DNA from: Cyclina sinensis
Lineage: Eukaryota > Mollusca > Bivalvia > Venerida > Veneridae
Reading direction: 5' to 3'
Length of the DNA stretch: 64,000 nucleotides
NCBI GenBank assembly: GCA_012932295.1
Contig: JAAONU010000001.1
Coordinates: forward strand, 51,805,134 to 51,869,133
The notes below the pieces were generated by a model. The model did no database searches, was not told where the DNA came from, and saw only the letters and a program-made list of their open reading frames with translations. A program made the translations under genes and the position numbers. Below are positions 13,292 through 25,375 of the stretch, piece after piece (within the stretch, counting starts at the first letter, position 1; the number at the start of each line of letters is the position of its first letter).

Positions 13292-13545
13292 TCAGTCAAC
13301 TGGACCAAAAGAAACATGAAAATGGACATCTTTTTGTCTTATAATTTCTCTGGCAAAAGTTATCCAAAGAAAGATCAACATTAGAATTTTTCACCCAGTC
13401 AAACCTACCTGCCAAAAAAGTTTTCATAAAACAGCATTTCAGGAAAGGTCTGGTCCTCAATAATTGTTTGACCTGCAGCATGTGGAGTATTTGGCTTAGA
13501 GAAATTGGCATATTTTTCATTTGTCACCTTTTTTCGTGACACCAT
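13292..13545 (-). CDS. Possible small antisense two-exon ORF (64 aa), unrecognised
   Basis: Minus-strand ATG at 13545 opens 45 clean codons (MVSRKKVTNEKYANFSKPNT...), ending at a GTAGGT donor (exon 13409-13545). A TTTTGCCAG acceptor 59 bases on would join 13292-13349 in frame, giving ...FFGREIIRQKDVHFHVSFGPVD and a TGA. A minus-strand AATAAA lies at 13125-13120. I do not recognise the protein. The 59-base intron is much shorter than others here. The copy B equivalent (near 25.4-25.6 kb) has stops immediately after the ATG, so this may be a relic or chance. Confidence 0.2.
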
Positions 13546-16249
13546 TTTTTAGGACTTAAAGACAAGATAAAATGCTTAGTGGATACTAAAATGAAAGCCT
13601 TCATTATCAACTTTTCTTTCTGACATCATTGTGTATTGGCATTAGTTAATGCTTAATGTTTCGATGGCTGCATGCCTGACAGTTAATTGTCTGGCAGTTT
13701 TACCAGTAAATCTCAGATTTTTTACTTGGCAGATACAGTTGATTAGCACTAGCGAAGAAATTTTATTTATAAGCTGTTTTTCTCATGAGAGCGATGTAAA
13801 TTATTATTAGACGAGGTTTTAGCCTATCGGTGACCCATGTTTTGAATACTTTGTTCTGCTACTTAATTTATTTATACAAAATATTCCATCCCATCTTTAC
13901 AGATTCCACAATAGAAATAAAAACTTGTAACAACAAAGTTCATTTACTAGTACCTATTTGCATTGGTATTGAAGGACATGCCCTGTGATATAAATGTTTG
14001 TCTTGTCTTGTGTGTGTTTGAGGAAGAAGTTATAATAAACATCTTCCTACTGGCTGTTATAATCAACATTTAGTACTATATGAATGGAAAGTTTGTTAGA
14101 AAGCAGTGGTTGATGCTCCTGATTTTCACAGTTATGATTTTTGCCCAATTTAATCTGCTTGTTGTCTTAAAGGGAAATTATTTGTTATGTATTGATACAA
14201 TATTTCCATTATAGGGAAATTATTTGTTTTGTATTGATACAGCATTTCCATTATTAAATGGAAATTATTTGTTCTGTATTTATACAATTCTTCCTTTACC
14301 GCAGAGAAATACTGTGTTATGTATTGATCAAACAGTTTCCTTATTAAGGGGAAATTTCTTGTTCAATATTAAGACAACATTTCCATTATGATTTGATACA
14401 AAGTCTAGTGTTTCATAGCCACATTTTTTTTCATAGAGTTGTCATTTCCTCAGAATGCTTTTTCAGTTTGTTCTAGTTGTCTAAATTGAGCAGTTCTAAT
14501 AATCTAACATACGTTTTAAGAAGAACCATACAGCGTCCATCAAACTTCCTCAGATTGGTTCTTGGTTGACTATTTTAACAGGTAATATTTCCATATATCT
14601 TCATTTTGTTGATTGATAGATTGTTGATAATATTAAAAGATCAACAACTTAGCAGGGTTTATTGTCATTATATGTGATGGACTGTTCATGATTACTGATA
14701 CATTTATTATCAGTTTTTAAGATATTATTATGTAAAATTGTGGGTTATCATGTGTTTGGGTCTTCCTGTTGTATGTATTGCTATTGAATTTAAGAACAGT
14801 CACCTTCCTGTGTTGTTTGTGCATCAATGATTTCCCTAAACCTGTTATGTCACCTTAGTCATTAAGTAGCTTTCATAGCTTTTTTAACGTGTGTACACAG
14901 TGGCGACATTTTCTGACTCTCAGTTTTGTCCACTATTTGATGGCAGATGAATATATTGCATTGTTTGAAGAATCACTCTAAAGGAGAACCTTCCATTCAA
15001 GTAGTTTTCTACTGATGTTCAGTTTTATTAGTTCTGCTATTCCCAAATGGTTTGTTATGCTTTGCAATTTGATGTCATATTAGTGCAATATGTATAGATT
15101 TTAAACATTTAAATTTTGAAATATATCCTTTCAATGTAATGTAAATTATCTCTGCTGTACAAAAAAAGAACATACTTTCACTGTACTTGAACAGAATGAC
15201 ATAAGACTATATGTGTACAGAGAAAGTTGATTTTTAAATGGTTCTAAAGTGTTTCATTGTGGTATGTGAATTATTTAAGGTAAATCTGATTGAATTCACA
15301 TAGATTTCAAATACCTAATTTTTGTTTAAAATACCACAGCAGAGGTAACATCTATTCTAAATAATATTAGCATAATTATTCCCGTGTACCTTGATTTTTT
15401 AACCATTTCAGATGAACTGTATCCTTAGTGCTAAATTTCTGTCTTACCACATTCATGTATATGCACCTGTTGTAGAAGCATATAGCCATAGATACTGTGA
15501 CAGGTGAAATCTTACTAGTTTTGTTACATGTCATGCAGTTTCTTAGAGATTTTGGTTTCTAACTTTCTGTAAAGAATTGTAACTGCACATTTTATTAATC
15601 GGATTGTTTTATGTTTGAAGTATAATCAATGTTTTTTCATGTACATGCTATACAAGGCCCAGAAATATATATGAAACTGTTAAATGTGTGTTGATGTGGC
15701 AGACTGTTTTATTTTTTCATGCAAAGCATTTAATCTGTATTATGAATCTCTTCCCGTAAGAGATAATTTATACTTCTTTGCAATAAACAACATAAACATA
15801 ACTTTGTTATTTTCATCACAATTATTAAAAACAAGTACCCAGTAAAAAATGACCCGCTGTTAGGATCTAACAGTATTGAGATCGTGCACTTAGTCAAATT
15901 GTGTTGTTCACAGTCTTAAGTATTTTGAGGGATTTTATGCAGATCAGCCAAGAACTCAGACCACCTGTACAGTTAAAGAAGTGCGTCTGTTTTGTTCGTC
16001 TTCCTGTAGATATCTGATAAACTAACCTTTCATTCATCGGATAAAATTCTGTAAAGCAAAATGCAAGTCATCTTGAACCTGTATCTTTATCATCTAATTA
16101 GCAGTAGCGTTAAAGAAGATGCTGCACACTTCCATACTTCAGCAGGAAGACAATAATGTACTACTCGAAGTTTGCTAAGACCATGAATATAGCTATGCAG
16201 AATGAATTAATTTAAGTTTTAGCTACAAAGAATGAAGTTCTGGGTGGCC
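13546..16249. other. Non-coding part of duplicated block A
   Basis: No plausible coding exon in either strand. The stretch aligns collinearly with 25.6-28.67 kb. Examples are 'ttacagattccaca' near 13900 and 25884, and 'gtaaatctgattgaattcacatag' near 15280 and 27380. AATAAA motifs at several places have no associated frame. Confidence 0.6.
14171..14400. repeat. Diverged tandem repeat, about four units of 55-60 bp
   Basis: Units share 'ggaaattatttgttNtgtattgatacaa' followed by 'atttccattat'. The same array with similar unit count is at about 26236-26450 in copy B, so the array predates the segmental duplication. Confidence 0.7.
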
Positions 16250-17200
16250 GTTTGTCAGTATATTTTTTCCTTGACAAGCATGGCACCAAGCTCTTGTATG
16301 GTACTTGTCTGGACTTTCTGACCTAAAATTGCTAGCTGTAGGTCATTTCAAAGGCATTCGACCTAGTTCAAACCTGAACAGTGGGCTGGCCACTCCATAT
16401 GCTCGACCCCTCTCTATCCAGGTACTCACGGGCAACCCTGGCAATGTGAGGAGGGGCGTTATCGTATATGAGGGTGAAGCTGTCGCAAATTCATCAGCGT
16501 AGGAACTTACATAGGCATAAATATGTCATACTTTTACCGTTGAACGGTGAAGATTCCACGAACATGGACACAGATAGTTATGTCCATCCCAACTGATGCA
16601 ACAAGCCATCGCCATACCAGTCGTGTTTTACTATTTAGGTGAAAGAAACCTCTCTTCTGGACTCCGTCACATCCTAGCAATGCTATTCGTATATTCGAGG
16701 CAATACCAAGACTCGTCTGTAAATAGGACTGGTCTCCATTGATGTCTAGTCCATCTTACATGTTCCAATGCCCACTCATACTGTACCTGGCGTGGTTCTG
16801 GAACTATTGGATGCGTACACGTGGACTTTTAGATGTTAGGCCACTTTCGTGTAGCCTGGACATGATACTCTAGGCGGAGACATTTACCACAGATTAATAT
16901 AGAAGGTCTCTACGAAGCTGGATAGCAGCTGCAAAACGGTTCCAACCAGAGCTCTTGACGTAGACCTTATTTTACCCCCACCATGTTGCGTAATAGGTGT
17001 GCTACACTGTCAATACCTTGGTCACGGTGCGATACATTTTCAAGAACTTTCCAACCACACGGTGACTTTCCCCGTATTCCATCATCTCTACAGCATGCCA
17101 CATCTTGTCACCTTATGTTTGCATTAGCAGTCTTTAGCTAAACTGGATAAGGTCTAGTGGATAAGATAGATGTCTCATACAAACAAAGTATAGGATACCA
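16250..17200 (-). pseudogene. Decayed Tc1-like transposase, copy A
   Basis: The minus strand read leftward from about 16990 gives broken frames with VSA-SIMSRLHESGL, HARYSMSGHWNM and RPVLFTDESWYCLEYTN, then a degraded GERF-like segment. These match the Tc1/IS630 family region around the second catalytic Asp (the LFTDESRF motif). Several stops and frameshifts make it inactive. The duplicate at 28.67-29.62 kb shows that it was present before the segmental duplication. Confidence 0.75.
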
Positions 17201-17973
17201 TATTCTCGAGCAAAACAAGGGGTAGGTGTAAACAATGATCCGTCACATTATCTTTGTTTTCTAAGAAGTTTTTGATTTATAATGAGAACCATTTCAATAT
17301 GTTAATCGAAGTAAAATAGAAAGGTACCGAAAGGTATCAAATCAAGCAACATTATGCTCTAAAGATCTGGTGCTTAGCACACTTTATGTAGTACAGTATA
17401 CTGACCCAATGAGACAATAAAAATATTGTTGCCTATTGTAACAGTATCAGTGTGAATAGTTTGATTTAAAGAATATATTTATATATATTGTGAGGTAAGT
17501 ATTTTTTCATTTAGATTCAAATGTAAGGCAGCCTTTTTACTCGTAATCTGCACTTTATTCCACAACAGTGAGATAAACCGTACTGCTTTTAAGACAACTT
17601 TGTCATATACATGTAGTTATAGACCATTCAAATTTCAGTATACTGTTTGTATTGGCTTCTATAGCAGAAACATCAAATAGGAGAGAAAACATTAATATGA
17701 GTTAAAGAAACGGTCTGTAAAGAAAACTTAAACGACCAAATGTTGCAAAACCAAAGCAAGGCCTTTCTTAATTTGCTATTAAAAACTATGAAAAACTATA
17801 TACAGTGTTCATTTTCTACTTTTATTTTCATTATCTACTCAAATGTTTCGAGCATGTAAACGAGACTCGTCTATTATTTATAAAGACATTTTGCCGACAT
17901 ATTTAATATCTTTAAAGGGAGGCCGTTAATGGAGCGTTACTGTAATTAAGACAAAGCTTTAATAAACATTTCA

Positions 17974-18015
17974 GGCCAGTGTATTGATGACAAAGAATGT
18001 AATCTTCACCCAATG
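17974..18015 (+). pseudogene. Dead UBE4A first exon (copy A)
   Basis: The acceptor-like 'aaacatttcag', then 'gtattgatgacaaagaATG', matches the first coding exon of UBE4A copy 1 at 31134-31160. Here the ATG (17997-17999) is followed at once by TAA where the live genes have GGA (Gly2). The downstream GTAAAG|GT donor region has also decayed. No later UBE4A exon follows before 31 kb. Confidence 0.7.
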
Positions 18016-18045
18016 TTTGTTGTCATTTAACGGCCTCGAGTTTCT

Positions 18046-18095
18046 GTGTTTTTTGTTTTGTTTTTTTTTTTGTTTGTTTGTTTGTTGTTGTTTTT
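18046..18095. repeat. T-rich (TTTG)n low-complexity tract
   Basis: A run of T with TTTG repeats, absent from the aligned position in copy B. Confidence 0.8.
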
Positions 18096-18304
18096 GTAAA
18101 TTTATGGTTAAGAAGAATTGAATTTTAAAATGAGTATTGTAAATTGAATTCATCCATCGCTGTTTTGTTTGAGAACGACTGGGATGTTTAAACTTGTGTT
18201 ATGGAAGGTACCTTTAATAAGGACATCTAACAATGAGAATCTAAGAAAGCTTATGTAAAGGTTTGATCACACAGGCATTAGTTTATTGATAAACAGTATA
18301 GCCA

Positions 18305-19791
18305 TTATCTTTTCATGAATGTCAGTCATTTCACTCCCAAGACGTTTCACACTGAAGACGTTTCACTCCCAAGACGGTTCACACCAAGACGTTTCACTCC
18401 CAATTTATCAAAAGTATAGACGTTTCACTCCCTATATATAATTCTAATCAGGTGTTCAAGAGAGAATTCATCAAATTTATATTGATTTTATTCATTAATG
18501 TTGGTCATAATTAAACACTTGTATCTTAAGTGTATCTGGTTTAAAATTTAATAATTCTGAAGACAAAGACACTTATAATGAATTAATCAGAATTTTCATT
18601 AGTGTTCATTGAAATGGAATACGTTATTCAAGTATTAACAGTAAGTTACACGACATCAAACTTGACATTTCAGCATTAACTATTAAACTACATCAAACTC
18701 AAGTTTCCAGCATTTTGTTTTAGGAAATAAGCAGGAGAGGTCAGATGTTATTTTAAAGTGGTCACTGTCTCATTTATGTTTGATGGTGTTTCACTTTAGA
18801 AATACGTAACAAACAGATGTTGTTTTATTTGTCAGACCCTCACTTCACTTTTACTTAAGGTTTACGATCCCTAATAAACTTTTTTAAAGCCCTCAGTAAA
18901 ATTAAATTTATAAAAAGATATAACATCCTACGACAAAATACAGACAATATAAGAAACTTTTACCGTGAGCTTTTCAAGATATGACAAGCATTAACCTCGA
19001 AAACTCATAAAATTAAATGGGCCTATATGGTTAAGAAAAACACATTATTTTGCCTTTATCTGACCATTGCAACAACATCAATTCATATGTCCTTTTTCAC
19101 AATATGAAGCTCTTATGTCTTCGAATAAAAAACACTAAGAAAAGATAGCCAGTAGTGAGAACTATCGAGATGTAATTACAAACGTTGTATTTATTTACTA
19201 CACCCACTTCTTGATGAGGGAATGATATTAAAGTAAACTTCAAGAAAAATGTTAGGCGCTTCAAATTAGCTATTTCATTTTTATTTATACATTATTCAGA
19301 ACAATCTGGCAAATTATGAAAGAGGTTTACCGTGTAGTTTCGGAAAAAATAATAACTGAAATCACAGATATCCATTTTTCATCTGCTGTACCATGATAAA
19401 GGGTTAATAACAGTTGAAATATATGTAAAACGAAGTAAATTCAAATTTATTCCAAAAAGAACTAATACTCAAAAACCAGAATAAAGGCAAAAAAGCTAAA
19501 AAACAAATGAAAAACATTGGCTCGAGTGGGGTTTGAACCCATGACCTTCAGTGAAAATGTCTCAATCCTACATAACTTAATGCAATGTGAGTACTCTTCA
19601 GCGTGGAGGTGCAGCATTATGGACTGTATACGTTAACCAGTAGTATTTAAAGCAATGTTAGTGAAACAAATAATATATGTAAAATAAAGTATAATAGTAT
19701 CTGAATATTCCATTAATGTTTTTGTATTGTACCATTTATGAAAAAAGTACAGTACACAGTACTGTTAAAATGTTTCATAGCAGATTGTCGG
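18305..19791. other. Unique spacer after block A; short repeat at its start
   Basis: Alignment with copy B ends at about 18304 (31428 in B). At 18340-18440 the phrase 'aagacgtttcactccc' recurs three to four times. Around 19519-19560 a GGGTTTGAACCC motif (a minus-strand B box) suggests a SINE head. The rest shows no coding signal and may include the methyltransferase 3' UTR. Confidence 0.45.
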
Positions 19792-22700
19792 TCACTTCAC
19801 AGCAGTCGCAAAAATAGCTTCAAACATCCTGCCCTCAACTTCAATTTCAGTGAAGTTAACATCTTTGAAGCCATTTGTTTCAAGAGACCTCATATATCTG
19901 TCAGGGTCTATATTTCCTTGTTGCATGAAACCTTTCTTCTTGAGCTCTTCTAGTCTCTGTAGTTTCAGTCCTGCCACCATCTTGCTGTCATGTTTTATCA
20001 CCCTGTGTAACTCTCTGACAGCATTGTCCATGTTTGGCCAAAAATAGTAACAGTTACAGTGGAATATACAGTCAAATTTATTGTCAGGATAAGGAATATC
20101 TGTTACGGATGCAATGTGTAAATGAATCTTGCCAGTTTTGATTTCATTCTGTAAATTCTTGCTTGCTACTTTGTACATTTTTGGTGATATGTCAATGCCA
20201 TGAATAATACCTGATCCTTCTGCAAGTACGTGTACAAAAATACTTTAGTTTAGAAAGTTAAGAAAGAACATTACTTGCTAATGTTATGTATGATATAAAG
20301 AAGTTTGTCACACACTTAAAAAGAAAAAGACAAGATGCTAAGAATACCAATACCTTATAATAATAAAATATATTTCTATACATTTTAATCTGTTTTTGTT
20401 GATATTTATTCTGTTTACTGGACATACTTTAATTTTGCACAAAACTACAATTTTACAAATAATGGTCTCTTGTGCTATCATTTTTTTCTCAGATTTTGAT
20501 GAGGTCAGTATGAGGCTTCAGTGGCTTTTAAAAATTGATATATACCCAGGGATTAAACAGAGGTCAATATCACTATTTCCGTGTTACATTACCTGACACC
20601 TTACGAAAAGCTTCTTTTAGGCCCAGTCCAGGACCATACCCGACCTCAAGCACGTGATCATGTGGCTGTATGTTACTCAGTTGTGCCACATCCAATTCCA
20701 GATACTTGCTATTCTTGGCTAACCATTTCTGAAGATTTATTAGTTAAACTTAGTTTATAATGTTTAACTGTTTTTTTTTCTAACAGTAATAAGGCATATT
20801 TTGTCCTTGCAAATTATTATAGACAGGGAGTTGATTTGTTAGTTTTTAAGATCAAGTGTAGCTTTTAGTATGCTATTTTGTCCGTCGCCTGTCTGTCCGT
20901 CCGTCCATCTGACCGTCATCAACAATTAACATAAAACAACATCGCCTCCTGTACCTGTGGGCCAGTTGCAATCAAACTTTCTAACAAATATCCTTGTATG
21001 GTTTCCTTTCAAAGTTTTATTTAAAAAATGGAAAAAGCATGCAGAACTCAGGTTGCAGTGGCAAATGAAAGGAAAAACATTTAAAATAATCTTGTCTGTC
21101 CCAGGGGTCACTTGGTTTCACATAGTTACGTACAAAAAAGTTAAGAACAAATCTTTTAGTCAGAAAGTGGAAGACCTTGAGCTTAGACAGTTATGGTTCA
21201 GCATTGTCTAATCAATTAGATGGGCTTTAAAAGATCTTGGCCCTCACCAGGGTATCCAGCCCCCACCCAACTGGGTAACCGCCTTCAAAAAAATAAAAAT
21301 AAATAAAAAGAATAAAATTCATTGGATGGGGTAGGAAGGTACTTCATCAGCCTTTGTCTTTTAACTTCATGTGACCTTCGGACTTACTTCCTTGTTTTTT
21401 GAAGCTACATGAATGAAATTTCAACTGTTTGTATAATTTTGCATGCACACTTCAACTTTGACATTGACGAATCTCAACCTACTGACCTACTTCCTTGTTT
21501 TTGAAGATATGCCATTGGAATATTAACTATTTATATGAGTTTGCATACAGACTTTAAATTTGACCTAAGTATTGACCTACTGACCTACCTTATTCTTTTT
21601 TTTTTTTAATATATGTCATTTAATTTGAAACTATTTTGTATAGGATTGCATACAAACTTCCAAATTGACCTTGGTTTACATTGACCTATTGACCTTGTTT
21701 CTGTTTTGAAGCTACTTCGGTGACATTTTAACCATGTTTACAGTTTTGAAAGCAGATTTTGTTACTGATATTTGTTGACATTGTGATATGTTTCAGTGTT
21801 AACAAAGGTTAGCAATATAGGGCCATCTCAGCGCTGTTTACCCTCCTTTCTGCAATGAATGTAGAGCCCCTGTTTTTTTTTATATCTAATGAGGTATTTT
21901 TACCATCTGCCATTTGACACATGCCTTCGGTGCCCCCAACCTTCCCCCAAATTGTTTGATAGTGCCTTTTCAGGTGAGTGACCTAGGACCATTTGGTCCT
22001 CTTGTTAAGTAAGCTGTTTGAACTTTGGAAGTGCTTTGGTATTTCTTTAGTAAATCATGCAGCTTTTAGTAATTTTAGATTTAAATGATTTGTTTAAATT
22101 CTAATTCCAGTGCCTTCCTGTAAAAAAGACATCCATTTAAAACAGAAGAAAAAAACATGTCTCATGACATATACACTGGACTGTGATGATACGGAAGGCT
22201 CCTTGAATGTCTATCACTTTGGTGATGAGACAGCTGATAATAGCTCTGAAGTTTTTAACATTCCCATTACATGATACTTTATATAGGTTACATATGTTGC
22301 TAACCCTTTTGGTACATTTTTTTGCAAGGCATGATATTAAATTTTTTGTTATGTATGAAAGCAAGAGTTTAGTTTTTAGCGATGAATTTTGGATATTTAT
22401 GTTTACTGTACAATTAACGGATGTTTATTGCATATCTATCTCATTCACTTTAAGTGAAATATATTTGATAATTTAATGAAGAACGAATGTTCAAAAACTT
22501 CTATTTTAGGCAAAAAGCGTTCATTTGAAATAAATGGCTATCCACCCAGAAATAGTACAACGACTTTCTATATTTAAAGAGTAGTTATTAATATTCATCT
22601 TGTTTACTTGTTTACTGATACCTTGACCTCAGTTTATAATTAATTCAATAAGATTTACGTGTACATGATTTTGAATGAAAACAGAATAATTGTTAGTTCA

Positions 22701-23981
22701 CCTGACCTCCGGTCAGATGAAGCTTTTAGTATGCTCTTTTGTCCATCGTGAAGCGTAAGTTCTAACAACATCCCCTCCTGTACCACTGGACTAATTGGAC
22801 TAATTGCAACAGAACTTTACATGAATGACTACTGTATGGTCCCCATTCAAAATAATTTAAATATTGGAATTCCTTGCAGAATTCCGGCTGCCATGGCATC
22901 TGAAAGGAAAAACTTTAAAAAATATTCTTGTCTGAAACCACAAGGCCTAGAGCTTAGATAATTAATTTGTAGTATCATCTAGTAGACCACTACAAAAATC
23001 GTATGGCATGGCTCTCGGGTCAGAATTGGCCCCCGCCTCAGGGATCAGTTGATCTTACATAGACTTTTTTAGGAAAATCTTTAAAAACATTCTTGTTTGA
23101 AACCACAAGGCTTAGAGTTCAGATATTTGTTAGTAGTATCATCTAGTGGACCTATACCAAATTCATATAAATCATGGCTCTGGAGTCAAAGTTGGCCCCA
23201 CCTTGCTAAGACTTTAATAGGAAAAGCTTTAAAAATCTTTTCCTCTAAACCCATTTGGCAAGTTGCAATAAAACTTTGCAGGAATTAAATTATATAAAAA
23301 ATTCCATGCAGAACTTTGTCCGTATAGGAAATCTTAAACGTCTTCGTCTTAGAAACTGGAGGTCCAATTCGAAAATGATTTGGCACAAAAGTTCCTTGGG
23401 TGACCTTGTATATAAATTATGGAATTATGCGATCTGTGTTAAAACATGGCCACCAAGAGCAGGGCTTATTTTCCTTTTGACTTTATGGGACAACTTCAAA
23501 AATCTAATGCAATAGGAGTAGGGCTTATGGCCATCATTATGAAGACCCCCCTGCATTGTTTGATAGCTGACCTTTTCAGATGAGCTACCCAGAACATTTG
23601 GTCCTCTTGTTAACAGAAAGGCTAAGGACCGATGTCTTTTAAAATTAACTACATGTATGTTGCGTTACTAAATGTATTCACAATGCTGTTCTGAATATAG
23701 TAGAACATTTCTATCAAAAGAAACAATAAGGGTTGTCATGTAACATTCCATTTACTTGAAGTCACAGTGAAGCTTATTTTGAACGCAGTTATGGATTTTG
23801 TGCAATAAAATGTTATTTTTGTAACACGACACCTCGTTTTTTGTGGTAAATGATTGTGTTCGGTTTTTTCAAAGCCATAGCCGAAAGGACAATTGAACAA
23901 TTTCAAAGAACATACAGCAATCAGATATCCTCCTATACCACTGCTTGGACATGCCAAGTTTTTCGAGACTATTGCCTGCAT
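19792..23981 (-). CDS. Class I SAM-dependent methyltransferase (three exons, 209 aa)
   Basis: Exons in transcription order: 23981-23916 (66 nt), 20728-20593 (136 nt), 20219-19792 (428 nt). Phases 0 and 1 join without a stop, and the total is 630 nt including TGA. Exon 1 encodes MQAIVSKNLACPSSGIGGYLIA and joins KWLAKNSKYLELD. Exon 2 holds SAM motif I, HVLEVGYGPGLGL (residues about 52-64). Exon 3 begins EGSGIIHGIDISPKM, whose acidic GID matches motif II, followed by DIPYPDNKFDCIFHCNCYYFW as the post-II region. The size and layout resemble small bacterial-like UbiE/COQ5-type methyltransferases. The substrate is unknown, so no symbol is given. The 3.2-kb first intron holds two copies of a dispersed repeat. 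An orphan copy of exon 1 lies at 1597-1662. Confidence 0.85.
20858..22009. mobile_element. Dispersed ~1.1-kb repeat (copy 1 of 3)
   Basis: Starts near 'gtgtagcttttagtatgctattttgtccgtc' and ends 'caggtgagtgacctaggaccatttggtcctcttgttaa'. The copy at 22.70-23.61 kb shares the head ('agcttttagtatgctNttttgtcc') and the tail ('ggtcctcttgttaa'). Internally it repeats 'ttgacctactgacctacttccttgttttt'-like phrases. There is no long reading frame. It is in the first intron of the methyltransferase gene. Confidence 0.65.
22700..23612. mobile_element. Dispersed ~0.9-kb repeat (copy 2 of 3), inserted after the segmental duplication
   Basis: Starts 'gttcacctgacctccggtcagatgaagcttttagtatgc' and ends 'catttggtcctcttg'. 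Copy A has uninterrupted sequence at the matching site near 1290-1360, so this insertion is specific to copy B. TTGTTA occurs at both edges and may be a short target duplication. Confidence 0.65.
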
Positions 23982-24984
23982 TGTATAACAAGTGGTGATT
24001 TCTCTGCAAATCTGTAATATAAAAATTCAGCAGTTAAAAAATTCAGCGAACAATTTAAAATACAGACTTTTAAGCTGAATTTAAGTGCACATTAAGTGTT
24101 AAACCAGGGTCAGGGGAATAGTTTCACTTTTCATAGCACTTAGAAATTTAAGTCAACCTTTGGGGATGCAGGGACATGATCCCCAGCAGTTTCTTTATTC
24201 CATCAATAAGTTAACTAGTTTTATTTAGCAAATATCTGCTGCTAAAATTTTAACTGAATATTTAAACACCTTCGCACCCAATAGCTTTTATTGCAGATTT
24301 TGGTACTTTAGAAATGAGGTATAGGCCTGTGCCTGTTGTACATTCAAACAGTTACTCTGATGCTGGTACAAACTTGAGGCCTAAATCAGCCTTATTCTAT
24401 CTATTTAGTATCATATATGATCGTGGCACATCTACTTTTATTAAGTTTTAGCTCACGTGATCCAGTACGTTATGTTTCTTTTCAAAATAAGATCAGTATA
24501 GCCATTAAACCTTTTAGGAATTATACACAGTGATTTGAGTTTCCCTTTTTCATTTTCATATTGATTCATTACAATAATAAATAAGACCCAAATAAAAAGG
24601 AATTAATACTTACAACAAAATTAATATTATTATCTCTGACACTGTGTTCAATAATAAACTGTACAAAGAAATCAGAGGCAAACTATACCTCAACTGACTA
24701 TCTAAAGTTATCCTCGCTCAGTATATAGATATATGGACGGTCATATTATTCGACCTCATAAAACAAGAAAACATTAAAAGTACACTGTTTTTATTTTTGA
24801 TATGTTATTAGAGTCTGTATGTCGATGGCCTATTTTTTGAATGGCCTTCAAAACAAATTGTTGTCATTTAAATAAAGGGAAGTAACTATACTTTATTGTA
24901 ATATGTTATCACAATGTGCAGTACAGATTAAAACAACTTTAAATTCAATGGTTATAACTCATGAAACACTTTTTGCTCCCTTTC

Positions 24985-25375
24985 AGCTCACCTGAGAACA
25001 GCTTATGTGTGCTTTTAGGATCGCTGGCTGTCCGGTGTCTGTCCCTCCGTTGTTCACAATTATTTCAATGACATCTTATCTGAAACCTACAGATCAGATC
25101 TGATAAAACTTGCCAGGGATGTTCTTTGCATGAAGCTCATCAGAGTTGTTCAAATGGTTCCGGTCCATTGCAGATCTGGGGCACAGCAGCTTAAAATATA
25201 TTTAAAAAAAAATCTTCTTCTCTGAAACCGCAAAGCCTATAGGTAAGATATTTGGTATGTTACATTGTGTAATAGACCTCTTCATCAAATCATGGTCCTA
25301 TTGTCTAAAATGGCCCCGCCCAGCTGCAACATGATTTTTCCTAGGTTATAAGGGGGAACACTTTCAAAATATCTT
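24985..25375. mobile_element. Partial dispersed repeat (copy 3 of 3) at the FLII deletion junction
   Basis: Begins 'agctcacctgagaacagctt' and continues 'ggctgtccggtgtctgtccctccg'. It resembles the heads of the repeats at 20.86 and 22.70 kb. It sits exactly where copy B jumps from sequence matching 2683 to sequence matching about 13225. Confidence 0.55.

Noticed and set aside
22137..22476. Overlapping frames on both strands in the methyltransferase intron
   Set aside because: Low-complexity AT-rich sequence with no motif; neither is spliced to the known exons.
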